Part shown: one piece after another, positions 7,932 through 15,700 of the stretch
Position numbering within the stretch: the first letter of the stretch is position 1
Layout of the letters: every line of letters starts with the position of its first letter
Virus record (IMG/VR): IMGVR_UViG_3300031963_000403
Location: 1-38,110 of that record
Length of the DNA stretch: 38,110 nucleotides
Source: a virus
Strand: one strand, 5' to 3'
Notes under the pieces: generated by a model
Seen by the model: only the letters and a program-made list of their open reading frames with translations
Told to the model about the DNA's origin: nothing
The model's database searches: none
Translations under genes and position numbers: made by a program

Positions 7932-9434
7932 TCAGACCTGGTATGTTTTTAGGCTCTTCAGGCCGGAGATGACATCCTCAAGAGCAAACATCGCGCGGAC
8001 AGCCGCAGTCTTTGGAATGCTTTGCAAACCAATCTGGGCTGCAAGCACCACGCTCGCCAACTTGGTCGAGGCTTCCTCTAATTGGGGAAGAAACTCGATG
8101 AAGGTCTCGACGTTCTCCGGATTGAGGAAGTTCAGAGCCAGGACAGCGTCCACGGACGCCGTGTCTACCAATGCCGACGCTTTCTTGTCGAACGTGATGG
8201 CCGAGATCTCCTTCAGCAGGTTGACGCGCTGAGGAATCTCCGTATCAAGCATGTCGACTGCGGCCTCCTTGAGGGCCTCCTGGTACAGCTCCTCACGCGT
8301 AGAGAGGGGCTGGAGACCGAACATCCGGATCGGTGTGCCAGAAGACGCAGCCTTTTCAAGACACGCGGCACTCAGGTTCTGTGGCATGCCTGCGGCAGCA
8401 AGCCAGAACACACCACCCACCCAGTCATGCTCACCAGAGCCAACCTTCTCAAAGACAGGACCGCTGAGTCGGCAACCGCCTTCCCATGCGCGAATCTCGG
8501 CCATTGTCTCGTACGCATTGGCCTGGGCTGCCTTCATCAACTCGTTTCCGGCAGCAAGCTGAACTGGATTTTCCAGCGGCATGAACTTGAAGTCTGCGGG
8601 AATGGCGATGTCCGTGGTCGAGGATGCAACTGGGCGAGTCAGTCCTTGAGAAGGGATGATGCGGATGTCATTCCCCTGCATGTCTTGCGCAGCGAAGTAC
8701 CCGTTACCCTCTACCTGGACCTTTGTGACGATGTTGTAGGGCATCGTGCACATGATCGCCTTGCCGTTGGTCTTGACGAATACGCCAAGCCCGCGCACAT
8801 CAGGATTCTCAGGAATCGGCAAGTTGTGGTTCACGCCAACAAGCGATCCAGTGATTCCTGGCTGCACGGCGTAGGCAGTTCCATTGGTGAACAGCGCGAC
8901 ACCTGTGGGAGCGCCTTGGACGGGATCAAATAGATTGGGGATAACGTACCCAATCATCTGCTTCCCGGTCTCTGCATTGGTCACCTTATAGATGCCGAAG
9001 GCTGTCACAGGGGTCATCTGCTCGATCATCGGATCCGGCTCTGCCTGCACGGCGGTCACCGTCGCAGCTCCCTGTTGATCTGCGGCCTGAAGCATCTCGG
9101 GAGGGAGAGCCTGCTGAGCCTGTTGCGCAGAAACCTGCATCTCTTGCGGTGCCACACCCGCAGGGGCTGCGGAGACCTTAATGACATACCCGTATCCGGA
9201 CGGACGTACCTGCACGACGTCAGTGCCGGGAGCAAATCGAGCGGAAGCCCGCTTCGCCATAACGGTGTGCGGCACAATAGGAGAAGCTGTCAGACGATGG
9301 AGTACATCCATCACTGAGGCATTCTTTTCAATCATTCTGCGCACATCAGGATTTGAGAACTCCTGTTCAAAGCGCGCAAAGTCGGAGTGATTGATGGTGC
9401 CAGAGATGGCCGAGCAGAGAGTGCGGTTTGCCAT
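7932..9434 (-). CDS. 500-aa virion-region protein with five K-x-A-S motifs
   Basis: ATG 9434 has GAGGA about 11 nt upstream and follows the previous stop by 6 nt. The first 60 residues are helical and contain K-N-A-S (K37) and K-R-A-S (K61). Residues about 70-140 are Ala/Gln/Pro-rich. Residues about 140-310 look like a beta-rich Gly domain (FGIYKVTNAETGKQMIGYVI, GVFVKTNGKAIMCTMPYNIV). The C-terminal third is helical with K-A-A-S, K-K-A-S and K-L-A-S. I do not recognise a family, and there is no clear HK97-fold signature, so it cannot be called major capsid protein. The motif density suggests the same processing or targeting system as the 368-aa and 364-aa proteins. Confidence 0.8.
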   Translation of the reverse strand: MANRTLCSAISGTINHSDFARFEQEFSNPDVRRMIEKNASVMDVLHRLTASPIVPHTVMAKRASARFAPGTDVVQVRPSGYGYVIKVSAAPAGVAPQEMQVSAQQAQQALPPEMLQAADQQGAATVTAVQAEPDPMIEQMTPVTAFGIYKVTNAETGKQMIGYVIPNLFDPVQGAPTGVALFTNGTAYAVQPGITGSLVGVNHNLPIPENPDVRGLGVFVKTNGKAIMCTMPYNIVTKVQVEGNGYFAAQDMQGNDIRIIPSQGLTRPVASSTTDIAIPADFKFMPLENPVQLAAGNELMKAAQANAYETMAEIRAWEGGCRLSGPVFEKVGSGEHDWVGGVFWLAAAGMPQNLSAACLEKAASSGTPIRMFGLQPLSTREELYQEALKEAAVDMLDTEIPQRVNLLKEISAITFDKKASALVDTASVDAVLALNFLNPENVETFIEFLPQLEEASTKLASVVLAAQIGLQSIPKTAAVRAMFALEDVISGLKSLKTYQV

Positions 9435-9440
9435 GATTAG

Positions 9441-10304
9441 TTACTTCCTCTTATTCTGGAACTGACGGAATCGCTCCTGTTCACGCGCATCGTCGGAAAG
9501 GCCAAAACCCATGCCTGCCGACACCAAGCCAGAGAGGGACGGGACTCCATACCGCTCATAGTTAGAGGACGGTTCCGACAGAGCTTTGAGATCATCCTTA
9601 TATTTTGGCCTATTTTTAAGCGTATTGTCCATCTCCTTTACCTTACGGCCCTGCAAGAATACCCGCTCATCAATATCCGGGTTCTTCTTGTAGAGTTCCT
9701 GGAACTCGCCGATCCTCTTTAGCCTCTCGTCGTTGGATAGGTTTGGGTCTCTCTTCGCGGAAATCGCCCGCCGCCGCAACTGCTGCATCTCTTGCTGTAT
9801 GTCACGAAGATCACTGAGGGTCTTTTTCTCTGTGCCGAACGTCGACTCCAGCTTCTCTCCTGCCTGGGCGTAACTCTTTTGCGCCTTCATTCTGCGGACT
9901 AAGGGGCCGATACCTCCAGCAGTGCCACCAATTATTCCACCAAGAAGTGCGCCTCTGGCCCCTTCACTGTAGCGATCCTCTCCAGTTCCACGCGCGGAGG
10001 ATACGCCGCCGGCAGCGGCACCTACTCCGGATGACACAGCCATTCTGCGCGCGACTGGATTGTTGTACAGATCCGTCAGCCGGTCAGCGATTGATGCAGA
10101 TGAGACTTTAGTCCTGCCTGCACCGACAAATTCGTCGCAGACACTCTGAGGTTCGGCTTCAAAGGAGAATCGCTCGCAGTATCCGACACCGTCATTTAAG
10201 GCGCGGAAGTACGAGCACGTCTCGCAACGACTGTCTCCCGCAGTAGGGCGATAGTTGGGCGCATCCTCGACACCCGCGATCTTTGGCCAGAAGGGGATTG
10301 CCAT
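9441..10304 (-). CDS. 287-aa protein with Cys4 motif and glycine zipper
   Basis: ATG 10304 (MAIPFWPKIAGVED) has AGG 6 nt upstream and is preferred to GTG 10316. Residues about 25-60 hold a four-cysteine motif (C-E-T-C-S-Y-F, G-Y-C-E-R-F, V-C-D-E-F), spacing roughly C-x2-C-x11-C-x13-C. This type is seen near the ends of phage structural proteins and may bind zinc or an Fe-S cluster. A glycine-zipper hydrophobic segment (ALLGGIIGGTAGGIGPLV) lies near residue 130 and is followed by a long charged helical C-terminus. It is in the structural operon between the 298-aa and 500-aa genes. Likely a membrane-interacting virion protein; no named family. Confidence 0.75.
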   Translation of the reverse strand: MAIPFWPKIAGVEDAPNYRPTAGDSRCETCSYFRALNDGVGYCERFSFEAEPQSVCDEFVGAGRTKVSSASIADRLTDLYNNPVARRMAVSSGVGAAAGGVSSARGTGEDRYSEGARGALLGGIIGGTAGGIGPLVRRMKAQKSYAQAGEKLESTFGTEKKTLSDLRDIQQEMQQLRRRAISAKRDPNLSNDERLKRIGEFQELYKKNPDIDERVFLQGRKVKEMDNTLKNRPKYKDDLKALSEPSSNYERYGVPSLSGLVSAGMGFGLSDDAREQERFRQFQNKRK

Positions 10305-10312
10305 AACAGACC

Positions 10313-11209
10313 TCACATCGAGGGAGGGGGAACGTGCTGATACCCGTTCTGGCCCTGTGAGAAGAGAAGGAACATGCCGGGGGAAGGTCTACGAGACTTA
10401 GCAGCCGTAGCTTCGGCCCGCATCAGAGGGGCCAAGATCTTTCGGATTGCGGTCTGATCCCGTTCTTTTTCCACTTTTGCGGCAACAGATCCAGGAATTC
10501 CAACGACGTATTTAGTACCAGTAATCTGGTAGAACGACAAAGATTCCGGACGAATTCCGCCCTCTAGTTTGATATTGGATCCCTTCAGGACTACGGAGGC
10601 AGGGATCTTTGACGAGGGATCCAAACTTAGGCGGATGCCGGCGAGCTTGATAACCGCGTCACCAAAATGGCTCAGGCCAGAGGAGCTGATCTTATTGATG
10701 CCCGCTGACGAGGCGCCGTCGCCAACAACACGACCAAAGCCCTGGCGCTGCTGGTACGGCGGGTACATCTGATCGATGAGAGACTTCTGACGCTGAGGCT
10801 GATCCGCCGGTCCCTGGAACATCGCAGGATTGAGCAGCGCGGACTCGATCCGCTCTGCGGTCAGCGGGTAGACATTTCCACCAAGCTCAAAGGTATGGAA
10901 CGGCTGAAGTAAGCGATCCGCGACAATGATCGGGATCCGAACCATATTCTGAGGATTCTTGGATGTTGTAGCGGCGGCCGGATCGTTACGGGCCATCAGG
11001 AGTGCATGGCCAAAAGCAAACCCCGCCTCGGGCTCAACTCTCTGCATGCTGAGATCGATCTCATACTGCGAGAGGAACGGAAGCTGCTGATGCAAGTTGC
11101 TCAGCACATGCGCAGGCCACTTCGTATCGTCGTCCGGCATCTTGGCGATCGACGCCATCTTCTCGAAGAAGCTGTGCGGATCAACCGGCTTGAGGAAGAG
11201 AGATGTCAT
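10313..11209 (-). CDS. 298-aa structural-cluster protein with N-terminal F-E-K-M-A-S
   Basis: ATG 11209 (MTSLFLKPVDPHSFF) has AGAGG 5 nt upstream; the TTG at 11224 is weaker. F-F-E-K-M-A-S occurs at about residues 14-20, close in position and sequence to the end of the leaders in the 123-aa and 160-aa proteins (F-E-K-Q-A, L-E-K-R-A-S). The body has a mixed domain (MVRIPIIVADRLLQPFHTFE), a Gln/Pro-rich linker and a beta-rich region, and ends Pro-rich (HVPPPSM). Not recognised. It lies directly after the spike-like gene, so a baseplate or internal role is plausible. Confidence 0.75.
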   Translation of the reverse strand: MTSLFLKPVDPHSFFEKMASIAKMPDDDTKWPAHVLSNLHQQLPFLSQYEIDLSMQRVEPEAGFAFGHALLMARNDPAAATTSKNPQNMVRIPIIVADRLLQPFHTFELGGNVYPLTAERIESALLNPAMFQGPADQPQRQKSLIDQMYPPYQQRQGFGRVVGDGASSAGINKISSSGLSHFGDAVIKLAGIRLSLDPSSKIPASVVLKGSNIKLEGGIRPESLSFYQITGTKYVVGIPGSVAAKVEKERDQTAIRKILAPLMRAEATAAKSRRPSPGMFLLFSQGQNGYQHVPPPSM

Positions 11210-11220
11210 TCGTACCTCTG

Positions 11221-12306
11221 TCAATCCGCTTCGAGGACTGACGATAGAAAGGAGCCTTGTCCGGCGAGCGAGTCTACAATATCACCAATAAGGTCATCCG
11301 TCGCAACTGTCGGGAGCCCAAGTGTGGTGAAAGCGGCTTTGATCTCGGTGAGCGACGCCTGAAGCTTAGTCAGGAAGTCTGTCCCGAGCATGACGGGCTG
11401 TGCCGTGTTCTGATCAGAGACTGCCGCAATCCGTACCTTGCCGTCCAGTTCCAGTCGCGCGTCTCCTTTGCGCGCAACCTCGAGCGAGAACGACGGTACT
11501 ACTTCTCCGGTATCTTCTTCGGTATTGACCCGAAAACGGTAGACCACTCCTGCCGGATCCAGGGAGGCGGGCTTCTGCATGTTGACGACGTAGGGAACTC
11601 GCGCTCCTTGCGGACCTTCTACATAAAGCGTACTTGGCGTAGGTATTAGCGCGGGCGCTGGGACGGCCGCATCCAGTTCAAGTCTCTCGCCCGTGTAGCC
11701 TGAATCTACGGATACAGACCACCCCACGGAATCGATGAACTCTTTTGCTTCAAATGAAAAGGTGCTACTCAGGAGACCAAAAGAAGCTGCCTCATCGAGT
11801 TCTCCCGTCGTCCACGTCTGCGATCCGCCCAGAGTCTCTACACGCCAATTCCGCGCGATTGTCAAAACCTGATCCGTAAATGGATTGGTCATGATGCGGG
11901 AAAGAGGAGAGCCTCGGAGTTCAGTTACTCCACCTCTTCTGGCGATGATGCCATTACCGTCTCGCGTCGTAAGCGCGAGGTCTCCGGGCGAGAGATATGG
12001 CCTGCCAAAGTGGAAGGAGCCGGGCTGTCCGTCGGCCGTCGCTTGCGAAGGTTGGGGTGCCGACAGAAGGAGAAAAGGAGACGCACCGTCGGAAGGCATG
12101 CAGACGTAAAATACTGCCCCCACCTCTGGCATGTAATGAATACCCTCTCCTTCTGGGGTGGAGTAAAGAGAGGGAATGATGACGTTCGTAAGCTCCCGGC
12201 GCACTGAGTCGCAGTAGACAGTACAAATCCAACGGGCCGCATCAACGAGCATGATGCGGCCCTGAAGAACCGATGCCTGTCCTGGTTTAAGGCCGGAGCT
12301 CGGCAT
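11221..12306 (-). CDS. Probable baseplate/tail-spike OB-fold protein (gpV/gp5-like)
   Basis: ATG 12306 follows the upstream stop by 2 nt. The N-terminal 100 residues look like an OB-fold as in phage baseplate spike proteins of the P2 gpV / T4 gp5 type: a strand-rich segment (ARWICTVYCDSVRRELTNVI) followed by PEVGAVFYVCMPSDGASPFL, resembling the pattern 'PEVGxxVxVxFxxGDPxxPxxLG'. Then GDLALTTRDGNGIIARRGG suggests the start of a Gly-rich beta repeat. The C-terminus has further strand-rich sequence and ends in an Ala/Leu helix. Such proteins tip the tail tube and puncture the envelope. One K-P-A-S occurs near residue 235. The assignment rests on pattern resemblance. Confidence 0.6.
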   Translation of the reverse strand: MPSSGLKPGQASVLQGRIMLVDAARWICTVYCDSVRRELTNVIIPSLYSTPEGEGIHYMPEVGAVFYVCMPSDGASPFLLLSAPQPSQATADGQPGSFHFGRPYLSPGDLALTTRDGNGIIARRGGVTELRGSPLSRIMTNPFTDQVLTIARNWRVETLGGSQTWTTGELDEAASFGLLSSTFSFEAKEFIDSVGWSVSVDSGYTGERLELDAAVPAPALIPTPSTLYVEGPQGARVPYVVNMQKPASLDPAGVVYRFRVNTEEDTGEVVPSFSLEVARKGDARLELDGKVRIAAVSDQNTAQPVMLGTDFLTKLQASLTEIKAAFTTLGLPTVATDDLIGDIVDSLAGQGSFLSSVLEAD

Positions 12307-12308
12307 GG

Positions 12309-12791
12309 TCAGTTACTCGGACGACCAAGGAGGTAGCCGCCGCCGGCCAGACCAAGTCCCGCTGTTCCAAGGGCTGCGCCTCCAAGGACCCTTTGTGCCG
12401 TTTCTCTTCCCTTTGCGAAGTCTTCTGGACTGAGTTCAGTCTGTCCCGCTTCCGATAGTGCCTTATTCTGGGCGGTTAGTCTCGCCTTTGCCGCGCCCCC
12501 TTCAACCTTACCGCCCACAGAGGAGGCCCAGTCCATCATTCCTCCGCGCACCCCAGTTCGGGCTCCGCTCTCTCCAACGCCTCCCAAAAACTTACCAAGG
12601 CCGTAAATCCCCTTGGTCACGGTCTTGCCTGCTTCCGCCAGAAGGGCCTCCTTTTCCATTTCCATAAATGCTTCTGCGTATGAGGCAGGGAGATATCCAT
12701 CGCAGGTTCCGTACCTTTCGACAAGAGCAGATGCCCTCTTTTCGAGTTCATTACGGAGTAGAGCTTCTTGGTAGGCGGCGATCTTGTTCAT
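12309..12791 (-). CDS. MNKIAAY-leader small protein with C-terminal membrane segment
   Basis: ATG 12791 (MNKIAAYQEALLRNELE) is chosen for GAGG 5 nt upstream and the shared leader; the frame upstream is antisense-like and overlaps the RNA polymerase tail. L-E-K-R-A-S follows at about residues 16-21. The middle is helical and Gly/Ala-rich (TVTKGIYGLGKFLGGVGESG). The C-terminus is a hydrophobic Gly-rich helix (GGAALGTAGLGLAGGGYLLG) with a short polar end. It is immediately downstream of the polymerase gene (7-nt gap), so the two are co-transcribed. I infer a small processed, membrane-active virion protein. Confidence 0.8.
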   Translation of the reverse strand: MNKIAAYQEALLRNELEKRASALVERYGTCDGYLPASYAEAFMEMEKEALLAEAGKTVTKGIYGLGKFLGGVGESGARTGVRGGMMDWASSVGGKVEGGAAKARLTAQNKALSEAGQTELSPEDFAKGRETAQRVLGGAALGTAGLGLAGGGYLLGRPSN

Positions 12792-12798
12792 GGTGACC

Positions 12799-15700
12799 TC
12801 AAAGGAAGGAGAAGAAGCCGGGTGACTTTTGCGGAGCTTGCGGGGCCGGCGTGGGCACTTGCCCAGGCTTCGGCATGTTCGCCATTCTATCAGGCACGCC
12901 CGGGGCATTGGGGAGCTTTGTTGAGCCCGGAGGCTCAAGTCCGAACTCTGCCCCGTGCGCGATGCCCGGAATCGGGTGTCCGTGAATGTCAGACTTCCAG
13001 TTCTGCGCCGCACCCTCCGTGTACGTCTCCTGAAGACGCTGGAAGTTCAGCCTTGCCATCCAGTCTTCTTGCCCCGCGAGAGGCATCTTGTCCAGAGGCT
13101 TGAGCTGTGGCGAGTGCTTGATCTCGCGCTTGTTCATTGCGCGCAGTTCCTTATTCTTCCGCTCGATCTCGGAGAGGGGAACAAGCTGCCCACGCAGATA
13201 GGCATGGTCGTCCCCAGGGTCATCCACACGAGTGAGGTCCGTCATCGCGCGAATCACTGTCTCGATGTTGCGTCTCCTCTCGTTCCCCGTCGTCTCTACG
13301 TAGAGCTCGTTGAGGGAGTCCGCGAGGTGCATACGAACTGCGCTCATGCTGTTTGTGATGTCGAGGACGTGGTGAGGGTTCTTTCTCCCTTCAGAAAGTG
13401 CCTCTGCCTTGTCGACTTCGACACCGACCCGAATGTTCGGCAACAGCGGGTTGGTGAACGGGACAGTGTGGACCTTTCCGGCGATCGTGACTGTCTTACC
13501 TCCGAGCGCGTCTGACTCGATCTTCTCGACCTTTCCGGAGACCGTAGACAGAGTGGCCTCTCCTTTTAGCTTGGCCGGAACCTTGAAGAGGTTTTCTGCC
13601 GCCGTAAAGTAGTCTCCCACGCCACTTGTTCCGCCGACGCCTCCCGTGTGGAAGGTACGCATTTGCATCTGGGTGATCGGTTCTCCGAGCGCATGACCGG
13701 CGATGATGCCGACATTGGTGCCGACTGGGTACAGCGAACCGCGTTCGCTGAGGCCGTAGCAGGTTGAGCAGATACCCTTGACCTCGTTGCAGTAGAGTGG
13801 GGAGCGTACGAGAATCTTCTTGGGGCCGTCGTTCTTGATCTTGCTCCGCAGTTGAGGAGTGATCAGAGTTCCCTTGGGGATGGTTTCCCCGCCCTTCAGA
13901 GGAACCTCTCCGGCAAGGACGCGTCCCTCTATGTCTGCTTCCATGGACGAAAGCAGGGCACCACGAATGGTTCCGCAGTCCTTTGACTTAATCGTATTGT
14001 CGATAACCGTGTTGATCAGCTCCTTCGTCAGCGCGCCAGGCTTCGCCGTTGCCGATGCGCGGTCAATGGTTCCTTTCCGTGCGCCATGGAGCGACGCATA
14101 GTACTGCGAGACCGGAAGGCCCTCTCCGAAGGACTTGGTGATCGCGAATGGAACTGTGCGGTTGAGTGGATCCTGCACGAGCAACGGGCCCATGACCATC
14201 TGGCCAAACTGATTCCAGTCACCCTTGGCGCCGGAACGTGCCCAGTCCCACATTCCGTTGTCCAGACGGGAGTTGTAGCGGGCCTCTCCAGCTTCCTTGA
14301 GTTCCTTGCGGGCCTTCTCGTAGATCGAGATGATCTTCTCGTCCTTGGTTGCCTTCGATCCTGCGCCCTTGAGTATGGCCTCTTCCTCTTTCTTGTATTT
14401 GGTCAGGATCTCGTCGCGGAGCTTGTATCCATCGTGGAAGTCATTGAGCTTCACGCTCGACCCATTTTTGAACGCCAAGTTGAAGCCGAGGGCTTTCCAC
14501 TCATCGATCATCTTGGCGAACTCTTCTGGGGTCGCCCGTGCGATCTTTGTCGCAAACTTCTTCATCTTCCCCTTGGCCATGCGGAAAGATGAGTCGTAGA
14601 GAAGCTCCTCGTCCCCACGGAACTGCGCCGGCAGTGTTCGATTGATCATGAGTCGGCCTGCCGTAGTGGGCTTGCTGTGACCCGTGACCTTGATGACGTT
14701 GTAGACCTTGAGCTTGCCGGCCTTCACTGCCTGAATCGCCTGGTCCTCTGTGAATTGACCCGGAACCGGCTTGCCCCACTCCGTCGCCTGGAAGATCCCA
14801 AGGACGGAGTCCTGAGACGGAGTCACCATCAGCCCTCCACTGGTCGGAGAAAAGAGGTTCTTCGAGGGCATCATGTTCTTGGCTTCCTGTACGGCTCCTT
14901 CGGTGATGGGCACATAGAGCGCCATCGTGTCTCCGTCGAAGTCCGCGTTGAAGCCTCCCGTGACGAGCGGATGGATCTTGATCGACTTCCCCTCAATTAG
15001 GCGCGGGCGGAACGCCATCAGCGAGAACATGTGGAGGGCGGGGTCACGCTTCATCAGCGCAGGCCGGTCTCGGGTCACTCTCTCCAGCGCCTCATTCGCA
15101 GCCGGATGATTCTTCTTGATCATCATGCGCGCCTCTCCGGGAGAGGTCGCACGGCCCATGTTGCGCCACAGTTCCTTGATGACGAAGGGCTTATACATCT
15201 CCATCGCCATCTCTCGAGGCACGCCGACCTCATCAAGCGGCATCTCTGGATCTGGCGTGATGACGGAACGGCCGGAAAGATCCTGTCGCTTCCCGAGCAC
15301 TCCCGTCTGGAAGAAGGACTGCTTCGGCTGATTGCCGGTAAGTTTGTCCATTAGAGAGGGAACCTGCTTCCCTTCCATCTGCATGCCAGTGACACGCAGC
15401 GCCTTCGTTGTCTTGTAGATCTCGGCCTGAAGGCGCTGGATCTCTCCGACAGGCATTTTCTCTTTTTCGGCCTGCTCAAGTTGCCGCGTCATTTGGCCAA
15501 TGATCGCGTACATCTTGTTGGCAGGATCGATGATCTGCGTGCCGTCAAAACCGATGCTCACCCTACGGAGTGTCGGTGGCAGGACTGGAAGTACGCGATT
15601 GGTGTACGCGTCCACAGGCTTGACATTGAGCTCCTTCAGCGCACGGAGATACCGCACCCGCTTGTAGGCTACGTTCAGCTCGTTCTCCGTTGCAGTCTGA

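Noticed and set aside
7932-9434. 500-aa protein as major capsid protein
   Set aside because: Size would fit, but no HK97-fold signature is visible and the K-x-A-S and leader features point elsewhere; left unassigned.
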